Assembly (NCBI GenBank): GCA_964017065.1
Contig: OZ024786.1
Coordinates: forward strand, 14,255,742 to 14,319,741
Source of the DNA: Haliclona indistincta
Taxonomy: Eukaryota; Porifera; Demospongiae; Haplosclerida; Chalinidae
Direction: 5' to 3'
Length of the DNA: 64,000 nucleotides
Shown: positions 53,901-64,000 of the stretch, piece after piece
How positions within the stretch are numbered: the first letter of the stretch is position 1
How the letters are laid out: the number at the start of each line of letters is the position of its first letter
Position numbers and translations under genes: made by a program
The notes under the pieces: generated by a model
Told to the model about the DNA's origin: nothing
The model's database searches: none
What the model saw: only the letters and a program-made list of their open reading frames with translations

Positions 53901-56900
53901 TACAGTATCTAATCAATCTTGGTTGTAAACCAGCAACTCCAAACATTGATTGTGTTTGTCCACTTCACATTGCTTGCCGAAATGGTCATTTAGAGTTTGT
54001 AAGATACTTCATCAGTGAACAAAATTGTAGTCCAGATTGTGTGGGTGAAAATGGGTTTACACCTCTACATTATGCTGTCGAAGGTGGCCACATGGACATT
54101 ATCCAATTCTTAGTCGCTGAACTAGGCTGTGACTGCTCCATAGTAAATGAAGATGGTAGAAATGCACTACACCTGGCTAGCTATTATGGACATGCTCACA
54201 TTATTGGATGGCTATTACACAATGGAAAGCTGAACATAATGGCTGAAGATTACTCTAGAAATACATTCATTGATCTGGCAGAAATAGGAAGTGAGAATCA
54301 ATATGGGATGTTAAAACTGTTCCAACCCTTTATTAAATCAACTAAAAAATTCCCTATTCATACTTTCAGTAAGACAGTTATTGTTGGTAACAGTGCTGCA
54401 GGCAAGACCACTCTGGCTAAAGTTATCATCAAACGAGCTACTACATATTTTAATCGACTTAGATTTGGTTATATTGAACAAGTAGAGTCCAACAGTGCAG
54501 GTTTAATAGTGTCTCATTTAGATAGCTGGGAAGCTGGCAAGATGGTAATATATGATTTGGCAGGACAAGCAGAATACCATTCCAGTCACTCTGCTGTCAT
54601 GGAGACTGTGATGCATCAATCACCTGCCACATTCATCGCAATAGTAGACCTCAGTAACACCGAGCTTGTAATAAAACAACAACTTAGCTACTGGCTTAAC
54701 TTTATTGAAAGTGCAACTTCCAAAACTACTAATGGGTATATCATTGTTGTTGGCAGCCACGCTGACAAATGCAGCAATGAAGAACTATTGGAAAAATCAG
54801 ATTCAATTAAAAAATTTGCACAAAGAAGAATAAAACGACACATTAGATTTGTTGGATTCATTTTTATGGACTGTCGAAAAATTAATTCTGAAGGCATGCG
54901 AGTTTTAATAAATCAGCTTTATAACAGCCATCAAACAATAGCTGCTAGAGCACCATTAATCAGTTATTACTGTCATCTACTTTATGCCTTTTTAAAGTCA
55001 AAGCCAGAGACAGCTTTTTGCACTCTTCATGATCTTGTCGACTTGATATCACTTGAAGATTTATGTCCAATCCCATCAGAAAAGCAATTCCTTCTTGATG
55101 TTCTTACAACACTTAATGACAAAGGAATGATTATTTTTCTTAAAAATCAAAATGAATTGGATGCAAGCTGGATAGTGATAGATATTGAAGCCATACTAAA
55201 GGAGATAAATGGAATCTTATTTGCTCCCCCGGACTTCCTAGAACACCATGAAATTGCCAGCAATACTGGTATTGTACGTTCATCTGCTCTTCAGCAACTT
55301 TTTCCTCAGTATAATGTAGAGATACTCACTGGCTTTCTACAAACTCTTGATATATGCCATCGTGTTAATCTCTCTGGTATTACATCAAACCTTAGCAGTA
55401 TTGGAACATCTAGTGATGAAAAAGAATTTTTGCTTTTCTTTCCCTGCTTCTTAAGATGTGAGCCTAAATTTTTAATTAGTGAAGAATCTTTTAGTTTTGG
55501 GTGGTGTCTATGCTGCAGAGAACCAGATTACCAGTTTTTCACCAGTCGATTCCTTCATGTCCTTCTTCTTCGCTTGGCTAAAGTGTGCATAAATTCAACT
55601 GATGAAGGTTTTACATCAGATTGCTATGTATGGAACAATGGTTTTTATTGGGATAATGATGAAGGAATCACAACAGTAGTGGAGCTTGTTGACTACAATC
55701 AACGTGTTGTAGTGTTCATGTCAACAAAACAGAAAACTAGACCATTGAAGTATATTGAACAACGTAGTTCAGTGATCAAATTGATAGTGGACTTGCAGCG
55801 TCAACTCTGCCCAAACATGGCAGCAACTCAATATCTGATCTCACCAGCTCTTTTCAGAAATGCACCAAATGAAAATGCTTGTTTTCCTGAAAGTGCACTC
55901 TTCCCTATGAAAAATGTGGCCATGTCAATGTTATGTCATAAACCTTACATTAAAAGCTGTATTAAAAAAACTCATGAGCTGTTTAGTACTGAAGAAGTAT
56001 TAAAACATGAGCCATATCATCAGCTGAAAAACTCTTCTGTGTGCCTGCTGTTGGACCGCAGTAATGCTGAAAAATCTGTATCTCAGTATCTCCTAGATGA
56101 AGTGAAGATCATTTGTCAAGCACAAGAATTAGAACAGCAGAACCATTATAGTCTGAAGAAATTTGTTGACAGGTTTAGCATTTTTGTTGGTATCAACCCA
56201 ATTGTGAGTTAATTAAGTATAATAATTAATTTTTTTAAATGCTACTTCTTATAATTATAGGCTGAATCAAAGATGGACATAAAGGATATCCTTGCCACAG
56301 GTAAAACATGCAATATCCTATTATAGTTAGGAATAATTTTGTCATGGATTTCAGAAAAAGATTTTGCTAAAAATAGAGTTGTCATCGATTTGTCAAAAAT
56401 TCCTGATGGACAGATAGGTGAAAGAGAAATAATTTTTAGTTTAGCATGGAATTTTAATGTTAGAATATTTAGGTCAAGATATGCTGCCAAAATTGATGGA
56501 TATTCTAGTTCCTATTGTGGACTGGATTGATTTTGGTACCTATCTGGGACTGCAAGTTTATTCTCTGAAGATAATTGAAGAAGAGCAAAGGGGGAAAATT
56601 GGGAACTGCAAGAGAGAAATGTTGCTAAAATGGCTGAAAAATGCAGAAGATACCACAAAAAAACGTTTGTATGAAAGTTTTTTAAAATATAAATATTCCC
56701 ATCCAACTGAGGTGAGTTGAATACACTTAAAATAATTAATAATACTTATTATTATAATTAACAAAACTAGTATAAAATTAATTTACTATAGGAAATTCTT
56801 GTTATCGGTGAAATTAGTGCTTCTACTATGAATCTAGAAGGTAAATTTGTGACTAGGCAGTGTGTTCTGCAACAATACAATTAAACATTGTACTTATAAC

Positions 56901-57429
56901 TATGTACCAGTAAAGGAGATATAATTATTATCTGTAATTGATAGTTAATTTTCTATTAGGTATAGCAGTTCCAGTTGTAGATGAACATCAATGTGCTGTG
57001 ATAGAAAGCACTGTAGTTGACCAAGAAAGTCAAACTCAACAACAACAAAGTGAGTAATTTATGTTTACATGTCTGAATAATTATTCTTATAATTGAATAG
57101 TTGCCAGCAAGGAAGATACCCTGTCTGACCATGTCAGTCTATTTCGAGAACCTGTTGTACATGTAAACTATGAAGGGGAATCTAAACGAAAATGTCTAAT
57201 CTGGATCTGCTTGCTTCTTATTGTATACTTTCCATCTGCAGTTTATGTCTGCATTTGTGCTAAATTGGTGTTTAATTATTTCATAGAAGCACTGAAACAA
57301 ACCAATTTTCCTCCAAAATGTGAGCTAATCCCAACATGGACATATACAAGACCTGGACAGGAACTCCTGATAATACCATGGATACTAGTATTTCTCGTGT
57401 ATGCACTGTACTGCCTGAAAAAGAAATGA
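50933..57429 (+). CDS. ANK(about 30)-ROC-COR-Death-2TM protein, intact
   Basis: ATG 50933 (MAECRDLTIEQQCVTAFKQG) gives the cap shared with the gene at 37068. Exons: 50933-56203, 56261-56300, 56355-56417, 56473-56711, 56792-56840, 56960-57049, 57101-57429. The frame is continuous and encodes 2026 residues. Residues about 80-1130 are roughly 30 ankyrin repeats with a 68-residue double period (LPLHIASLNGHLNTVKYF alternating with TPLYCASQNGHMDIIQYL). ROC: GNSAAGKTT, DLAGQAEYHSS, VGSHADK. COR: SWIVIDIEAILKEINGILF, SNTGIVRSSALQQLFPQYN. The Death domain is in exon 56473-56711 (DWIDFGTYLGLQVYSLKII, CKREMLLKWL). The last exon has two hydrophobic segments (LIWICLLLIVYFPSAVYVCI and LLIIPWILVFLVYALYCL) and ends LKKK. 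DAPK1 has the same ANK-ROC-COR-Death core; the two-TM tail is unusual. I infer a membrane-tethered death or immune adaptor. Confidence 0.85.
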
Positions 57430-58088
57430 TATGGCATCTACTGAAAACTCGGTGCAATTTTTAAAACGTGGATGACCATCATTCAGGTACAGCTATGCAT
57501 ATCATAATAGTATTATATTCGTCTATTATGCAGGTATGATTCACTATTGCGGATCTCTATTTTTATGATAATAATTATGATCATAAAAATCTGATCATTA
57601 TTATCATCATTATATCATAAAAATCTTCATCTGATCATTATAGTACAACTTCAGTATACCTTGTAAGTTTTTGATAAGCCGCATAAAGTGTGCATGCATG
57701 AGCAAAATGCTTATTATATTCTACAGACCGGCAATGGTCTTTTCTGAGTGCTTATTCTCCTGGACAATTCTTTGGACATTTTTGTTGTTAAATATTATTT
57801 TGTTGATATCTGATCGATATGATCTCTTGTCGAAATGCGATGGTGACTGACATTCAACTGACATACAATAATTCATAATTTATACAATTTGTATGTCAGT
57901 AAGACTGACATACAACTGACATACGATTTCCTTCTAATAAAGATTTTCTATCGAGAATGTAGCCAAATCAATGATTCTTCACAAACCATACATTCTCGGC
58001 TGTAATAATGAATCTTGTGAAGATTTTCAAACATAACGAGTACTGAAATATCAGCAATGACCACTGGCAATGACTAGTGTTATTTGTT
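57430..58088. other. 3' region with conserved block and short repeats
   Basis: TTCTACAGACCGGCAATGGTCTTTTCTGAG..CTCCTGGACAATTCTTTGG (about 57719-57775) is the family 3' block. ATAAAAATCTGATCATTAT words repeat near 57585-57640, and ACTGACATACA words repeat near 57855-57930. No gene. Confidence 0.5.
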
Positions 58089-58768
58089 TCTCATCAGAAG
58101 CAGCTGAAGAGGTAGCAAATTTTAAGCTCTACTGAATAGCTAGATACTTGCAGCATGTTTTATCAACTATTATGAATTCATTGCAGACTCTCCTTCATGA
58201 ACTCAATTATAATAATTTCAGATGCTCGTTGCATCATTTATTACTACCTCAGACCTACTCTAGTGTCGGAAAATGTGTCGATCAATTTGGCTTGTTTGCA
58301 GGCAGGGATATCTTGGTAAGAATGAATTATAATGCAATTACTTTATAATATTTGCATACAGCTGATAGCAGCATTAAACAAAGGAGATGTTACTGCTATA
58401 TACGTGTGCTCACAAGAAGGTTCTAAATCATCTTTTTTCAAACCTTGATGAAGAACTAAGTGAGATTAATTGAATGTTGCAAATGTAAATTAAAGGTACA
58501 TTTCAATTGCTGCAGATGACAGTCACTTGGCAGCATTGATAATAGCTTTGAGAACTATTGACAATTGGATGAATCTTGGTCTGTTCTTGGGAATAGAACA
58601 TTCCACACTAAAGATGATAGAAAGTGAAAAGAGTAGAAGAGAGGACTGCAAGCTAGAGATGTTGAGTGAATGGTTGAGGAGTTCAGATGAACCATGCACT
58701 AAAGAACATTTGATTAGAGCTGTAATGTCAATGAGTTCTCTTTCGACTACAGAACCACACATGTGAGA
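58089..58768 (+). pseudogene. Truncated ROC-COR-Death family member, Death exon remaining
   Basis: 58130-58312 is a decayed end of the COR exon, with GTGTCGATCAATTTGGCTTG, TTTGCAGGCAGGGATATC and a donor-like GGTAAG. After CTGCAG the open exon 58516-58768 encodes a Death domain: NLGLFLGIEHSTLKMIE, CKLEMLSEWLRSSDEPCTKE. It ends EPHM and stop. Ankyrin, ROC and most of COR are missing, so full function is lost. A short Death-only product cannot be excluded. A second copy of its 3' end lies at 45668-45735. Confidence 0.65.
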
Positions 58769-59832
58769 CATGCAGCTATTGTGTATGATATTACATGTGT
58801 GCTATACTTGTGATTATTGCGGAGTGTTTGCACTTGCATGAAAATAATTGCATATTTTAACACCCATACAGATATTTCTGCTGCAATGAATACTCATCCC
58901 TTTGATGCTGTACATGTGAGTTGACTTTTGAATGATCATTTAATACTATATGTACAGCACACACTTTTATCTCTATACGCAACAGATATTTTTTTTGATT
59001 CACTTCTCCTTCGAATTGTTATTGTGCACTGAAATGACCATCACTCCTTCAGGTACAGCCATCAGCAATACATAACCGATCTACATGTATAATTCATCTA
59101 TTATCCAGGCAGCTAATATATAATCACTGATCATTATTACAAATAATATTTTCTGTTGTGCAACCGACAATCAGCATACCTTGTAAGTTTTAACAGGCAT
59201 ACACTGGTGGGTATGAGCTAACTGTTATTATTTTCTACAGACCGGCAATGGACTTTCCCGAGAGCTTATTCTCCTGGACAATTCATTTGACATTCTTTCA
59301 TTATTAATTTTATTTCACTATTCTTGTAAAATCAATAATAGCTACCATTATAAATCATGCACTAACTTCACCGAAAATATCTGTTTCCTTACATACAAAG
59401 AAATTGAGGCAGCACTGATGCTTAAATGCTGACTAGGCTATTTCATGCAGTAATGTTTAAAATCAAGTAAATTCACAATGCACCACACTGACGCTTCTAT
59501 CAATGAATATCGTTATACAATGCAATTAAGATGATAGTGCTGACTCATTGTTGTCAGTATGAATTCCATTATTGTCAACTACTAGCACTAGAGTCAGTAA
59601 CCACAAATTGACTTAATTTGCTCTTTTAATTAAATTCTTTAAAGACGTATAGCTAGGAAATTGTTACTTAGTTTCAGCCAAAGAAGCTCATAATCAGTGC
59701 AGGCAGCTACAGTGTTTTACACGAAGAGAAGCAAAAATATTTTTTTTTACATTTTGGTTCATGTCTCAGGAACCAAGTGTCCTATGATCATGTTGCATGT
59801 GATCCTCTATCCTTTACTGAACACCTTGATTC
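58769..59832. other. Intergenic, family 3' block and dispersed repeat
   Basis: 58790-59030 is paralogous to 45735-45884 plus 47138-47240, the two sides of the element insertion. The family 3' block is at about 59236-59290. 59394-59580 repeats 34070-34255. No gene was recognised. Confidence 0.5.
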
Positions 59833-60003
59833 TAGCCTCGTGACCAGGCTCGTATTAGAGCCTGGTTCATACTGCACGCGCATGCGCTAAATATTAACGT
59901 GCGGAGAGCGTGAGCGAGCTCCCAAAATCAATTATTACGTACTTCCTGTTCGTTGTTTATTGATTATGACGTATAATGCGTGAATTCGCCTGCCGTCTTC
60001 ATC

Positions 60004-62316
60004 ATGGCCTCGCAATGGCAGTGCCGTTTGTGTCTTTCAAATGTACCATCAAACCACCGTGTTTCATTAATGAGCAAGACTGGGAAGAAGCAAGACTGGA
60101 TCCAAAGAATTGTCAATCTTCTTGGCGTGCAAGTGGCTTCAGACGATTCCCTGCCTCAGCACATCTGTGCAAAGTGTTGTAGGCGGGTAGAAAAGCTAGA
60201 AAAGTGTGCAATAGACCTTGAAAGCTTCCAATTACAAGCTTCGCAGAGTTACAAGACTCTGCTAGACCAGAGGAGCCAATCAGAATCTCACAAGAGACCA
60301 AAGGAAACCAGTGGAGCAGCAGTTGATCTTACACCAGACACCTTAAGAGAAAGACCACCTGCAATACAATCACTTGTATCCCTCTTGCTGTTTTCCACTC
60401 ATGTAGAGAAAAAGGTATGTTCTATGTTTATAGCTGCTATATAGCTATTATGCTATTATTGCTACATATTATTTTTTTCTATTTTGTCTAGGTATACTCA
60501 CGCCTAAATCATCTTAATATCTGTATTAGTTATAGTGCTACGCTACCATTAATAGGCCAAGTGAGCAAGCTCCATAAGAATCCAATACAAAAATGGATTA
60601 AAGAAGGCACCACGTTCAAGTTTATTGGCGACAATGTTGACAAGAAACGGCGTGTACGTGATGTTCGTTCTGACAACCAAGGAGAGATGCTTCACATGTA
60701 TAGTGTACTGGCAGCTCGTAGCCGTCTACCCTCATCTGATCTGTCTCACTCCGGAGAGGTTGCAGATTTGTTGTCATTTACATCAAAATCGTTTTTACCT
60801 AGTTCAAATGATATTGAGGCAGTGAAGAGCAATCTTGTAACAATTGTATCTCGCTTTCTTACCTTCTACATCAGATGCCTCGCTCCTCTCTCAAAGGCAG
60901 TGCCTAAACACATAGTGCACAAATACTCGAAGGAGATGGGCAAAATGTCTGAAGTAGTTGTTCTGGATGTTTTAATGAAGAATGAGGCATGTGGCCCAGA
61001 AATGATCGACATCATGCAGTCTCTGCAAGGATACCTTGGCAATGACTATTCTCTAGAAGAGAAAGTATTGTCAGGAGGAGATCAGCTCACTTGCGAACGA
61101 CAGGCATCTTCCCAGCGCCATATGATGGATGGCAAGACCAACGACGTATCACTGCAGCTACTAGAGCCTCAACTTGAAGACTGGCACACACTTGTAATCA
61201 CTCTTACGGTAAATATATACTTTGACATTTTTACTATAATGTTTTATTATAATTATTATAATGATTATATAGGCTGCCTGGAAATGTCTCTACAATGACA
61301 AGAAGCACTCTTCACGTGATCACGGCACCCTTGGTTATTTTAAGAGCCGACTCAATCGCACTACAGTTCCGTCAAAGCCAAAGAAAGAAGTCAATGCTAC
61401 TCTTGACTTTTTCCTTACCGTTGTTAAAGGTCATCTTGTTGCAGCTGCTTGCGACATTCTAGGAATCAGCAGTCCCGATTCTCCACTTCAGTTACCTTCA
61501 GGTATCATCAAAGGCACCTTGGAGCAACAGTCATCGTTTGTCACATCAATTTCTACTAAGGTAGTTGACAGAGTCTCATTGATTGGAGTAGACTGGACGA
61601 AAAAGCAAGATTATGAATCTGGAGATGGAGTCTACAACTACGCACGCGTCTTGTGCCATTTTGGAGGTATTGTCTTAGAGTTCTATGATGCATGGGCTGA
61701 GGGCGATGGTGACAGGATCTATCGTTGCTATAGATTACTCATGCCTCACTTTATTTGTTATGGGCACACCAAGTATGCTTTGCAGGCACTCCGCTTTCAA
61801 TTCCAAGTGGCAGCATATCTGTCTCCACATTTGGCTCATCACATTGTGTGGGACAGGTTTATAAACACCAGGGGTGGAATAGGCTGTAACATTCCCTGCG
61901 ATCTTCACAATGAGCATGTCAATAAATTGATAAAAGAAATTGTAGGCAACATGGGATCCAACCTTACGGAAGAAGCCTTGCAGCGTGCAGCACGTTCTGT
62001 TACCGCTTTACAAAATATATGCAAATCTTTTGACAAGCAGTCAGGTGTCCCTACTGGGTCAAGCTATCACTTTACTCGGTATGATGCACAAGATGTTGCT
62101 AAAGTAGCCTCAGTCGTAAGAGACAGAAAGCTGCTCTATCCAATCGCTGGAAGAAAGCACTCCTCGTGTCCTAATTTCTCCTTAGATCCTCTCAATGCTT
62201 GGGACAGAGAGAAAACACATGAGTGGATTGAAAAGAAGCAAACTCTTTTTGCAAACTACCAAGGTGCTGGGCTAACAGAAAGTGATGAGGAGGAATGCGA
62301 TAGTGATGAGGATTAG
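60004..62316 (+). CDS. ZAD zinc-finger, DUF6589-like putative DDE transposase
   Basis: Exons 60004-60414, 60492-61208 and 61273-62316 are all phase 0 and encode 723 residues. ATG 60004 (MASQWQCRLC) is chosen because it puts the ZAD first. Residues 7-65 form a ZAD-type treble-clef: CRLC ... HICAKCCRRVEKLEKC. The rest matches my memory of the DUF6589 family found in invertebrate transposons: FKFIGDNVDKKRRVRDVR (178-195), HKYSKEMGKMSEVVVLDVL, GGDQLTCER (332-340), EDWHTL and DLHNEHVNKLIKE (586-598). The spaced acidic residues (D of GDN, D of GDQ, D/E of DLHNEH) are plausible DDE catalytic residues; this is inference. The C-terminus is acidic (ESDEEECDSDED). It probably binds the TIRs through ZAD-linked regions and cuts DNA. 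It converges on the helicase gene, with 113 bp between the stops. Confidence 0.75.
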
Positions 62317-62429
62317 TTTCATTTTATAATTAGTTTTTTGTTTACTGTATACAGCATACTTTATTATTGTTACTATTCAATTTTTGTTTACTATACATTA
62401 ATTGCTTTTTGTCCATAACAAAAATTACA

Positions 62430-63841
62430 TCACTGAGTATCCAGAGTTTGACATGCATCACTACAAATATCACAACACAAACTTGCACCCCCAGTAAACA
62501 TAGATGATTGTCCAAAGTAGCCCAGTAACCATTTGCGGCGACAGGTTGTTTTAAGTTCTAGGTAGCTTCTTACAGCAGCCATCTCATGATCATGAGGTGT
62601 AGTGGGATCTTTTTTTCGTGGGCAGTCACGAGGTTTCCAAAAAATTATTGACTTGGCTTGTCCACCACTGCGACCTCCTCTTCCACTACTTTGACAGTAG
62701 TCATCAATGCTTGTTGGGGCACCATAATGCAATATGGTATCTGCATCTGCTAAGTGAATGCCCATGCCCAATGCTACAGTAGCAAATACTATCCGTACAG
62801 TTCCTTTGGGCTTGGTCAAGCTAGCTAGCACAATCTTCTTGTTTTCCTCATTGGTCCGAGAGTGAAACATGGCAATAACACGATTTTCAGGGATCTTTTC
62901 ACTACCCATGGGATAGTAGGCTCTGTCACCCAGTTCAAATAAGAAATGTGCATATAAGTCAGAACAAAAATTCAGAGATTGGCAATAGACAATCACACGT
63001 GGAGAACTGATCTTGTTTTTCTTCAAACTATTCACAAATGGCTCCATGTCAGACTTTATGTCAGTGCGGCCTTTTACTTCATGGTATATATTGGGCCTGT
63101 CTACTGAAGTGAACACTAGCTCACACCCTTCCATATTGAGACTCACGATTAGTTGCTCCCTGACGCTCTTGGTTGCTGTAGCCGTACAAGCAAGCAATGG
63201 AGTACATGGTGGCATAAGTGCCCTGATTTCATGAAGGCGGCCGTATGCTGGTCTAAAGTCTTTACTCCTAAATAAAATTATACAGTGTAGTAGATTCTAT
63301 GAATTGATAGTCCATGCATTACCATAAAAAATAATCATGATAAATATACGTACCACATTGACACGCAGTGTGCTTCATCAACAATTACAGCCACTATTCT
63401 CTTAGAAATCACAGGAGTTTCCAAGACATCTTTCCATCTAGATATTACTAGAGATTCTGGAGCACTATACAATAAGCTACACTCTGCAAGGTCTTCTTCA
63501 CTGGCTATAAGTGATTTCTCAACGCCACTTCCAGTACTCAGTACTGCTGCTCGAATACCTCGCCTTCTCAAACTGATAACTTGGTCAACCATGAGAGCGA
63601 TAAGGGGCGAGATCACTAAAACGACGCTGCTGCATGTAGTACTCACTCGACCAAGCTTGTGATCCATCACAAACGGGAGCATCTCGTAGCAGAATGACTT
63701 CCCAAATCCAGTTGGCAGCCATACGAATACGTCTTTCCCGTTGTAAACTGCACGTATGGCATCAAGTTGTTCTGGTTTGGGAGTAATTCCCGGACAGACG
63801 CGCTGAAGTGCGTGGGAGATGGCGCTTTCAAAAGCTTCCAT
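62430..63841 (-). CDS. RecQ-like superfamily 2 DNA helicase of the transposon
   Basis: The minus-strand exons 63354-63841 and 62430-63267 join in phase 2 to give 441 residues. The start MEAFESAISHALQRVCPG has a RecQ-style Q region (KPEQLDAIRAVYNGKDVFVW). Motif I is LPTGFGKSFCYEMLP, Ia VISPLIALMVDQV, II VDEAHCVSMW. The splice falls within that Trp codon and restores SKDFRPAYGRL, the RecQ hallmark after DEAH. Motif III is ACTATAT, IV RVIVYCQS, V VFATVALGMGIHL and VI QSSGRGGRSG. A Cys cluster near the end (CRRKWLLGYFG, LCCDICSDAC) matches the RecQ zinc-binding region. HRDC and other C-terminal domains are absent. Its role would be in transposon replication or repair. It is a captured helicase, not the cellular RecQ. 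Confidence 0.88.
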
Positions 63842-64000
63842 TCATAAGCTACAGCTGTTCTGATGACGTCAACATAACACGGCAGTTTACTAATAATAAC
63901 ACGGTTTCCTGACATTCCAGGAAAATTTGACGCATGCGCGTGCAGTATGAACCAGGCTCTAATACGAGCCTGGTCACGAGGCTAACCTTGATTCATACTT

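Larger units (their letters stand above)
59833..63984. mobile_element. Complete 4.15-kb DNA transposon carrying ZAD/DUF6589-like and RecQ-like genes
   Basis: The terminal inverted repeat of about 50 bp begins TAGCCTCGTGACCAGGCTCG; the right end is its exact reverse complement (..CGAGCCTGGTCACGAGGCTA). Within the TIR, CCAGGCTC..GAGCCTGG makes an extra hairpin. ACCTTGATTC flanks both ends (59823-59832 and 63985-63994), a 10-bp target duplication. Inside are two tail-to-tail genes whose frames are both open, so the insertion is recent and may be autonomous. The two-gene content recalls Academ-type elements with a helicase, from memory. The TSD reported for those is shorter, so the superfamily is left open. 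Confidence 0.85.

Noticed and set aside
27715..57429. Bacterial (symbiont) origin of the ankyrin proteins
   Set aside because: GT-AG introns, Death and ZU5 domains, and ROC-COR architecture point to the animal genome.
62430..63841. Cellular RecQ (BLM/RECQL) gene
   Set aside because: It lies inside the transposon TIRs, lacks HRDC and other C-terminal domains, and is paired tail to tail with the putative transposase.
1..64000. tRNA or rRNA genes
   Set aside because: No cloverleaf with A and B boxes or conserved rRNA stretch was noticed by eye. A tRNAscan/Infernal run would be needed to exclude small RNAs.

Overview
The window looks like nuclear DNA of an early-branching animal, most likely a demosponge (Amphimedon-like). 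I infer this from the gene content, not from a search. Support: short GT-AG introns, many miniature inverted-repeat transposons, tandem satellites, ankyrin/ROC-COR/Death proteins, a WWE-containing tyrosine kinase and animal-type TBC1D32 and HIRA relatives. One assembly gap of N lies at 18801-19000. Nothing looks bacterial or viral.

Layout. (1) 0-12.4 kb: a cluster of single-exon secreted Cys-rich proteins with a fibrinogen-like N-terminal motif. Three are intact (660, 3691, 10026) and three are 5' stubs (1914, 5574, 11292). They are separated by nested palindromic transposons (5793-7310, about 7577-9756) and a hAT-like MITE. (2) 12.4-14.8 kb: a 54-bp satellite of about 38 units, split by one MITE with a CTATC target duplication. 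(3) 15.5-17.9 kb, minus strand: seven exons of a TBC1D32 (broad-minded) relative, incomplete at both ends. (4) 19.5-27.15 kb, plus strand: a 14-exon cytoplasmic tyrosine kinase with the order PH-WWE-WWE-kinase-acidic tail. Its reading frame is open across all 13 introns, and the introns are full of simple repeats. (5) 27.7-33.2 kb: an ANK-ROC-COR-Death gene with a stop, a frameshift and an internal duplication. (6) 33.6-36.9 kb: a decayed copy of parts of the kinase gene, hit by two MITEs. (7) 37.07-43.86 kb: an ANK-ROC-COR-coiled coil-ZU5-Death gene. Its P-loop is degenerate and a 603-bp TTAA-flanked MITE sits inside a coding exon. (8) 44-50.9 kb: a HIRA C-terminal fragment, a decayed ROC-COR copy, two copies of a 1.25-1.4 kb element and duplicated upstream DNA. 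(9) 50.93-57.43 kb: an intact ANK(about 30)-ROC-COR-Death-2TM gene of about 2026 residues. (10) 58.1-58.8 kb: a Death-domain remnant. (11) 59833-63984: a complete 4.15-kb DNA transposon with long terminal inverted repeats and a 10-bp target duplication. It carries convergent genes for a ZAD/DUF6589-like putative transposase and a RecQ-type helicase.

How the parts fit. The ROC-COR/ANK/Death genes resemble DAPK1 without its kinase domain and would suit intracellular death or innate-immune signalling. Their clustered copies, shared 5' ends, differing C-terminal modules (2TM versus ZU5) and broken members suggest birth-and-death evolution. The kinase joins ligand-type WWE modules to a tyrosine kinase. 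The best candidates for something new are that kinase, the ZAD+RecQ transposon, and the ANK-ROC-COR-Death-2TM/ZU5 family. All coordinates were read by hand. Exon borders come from GT-AG sites plus frame continuity, and no homology search was run.
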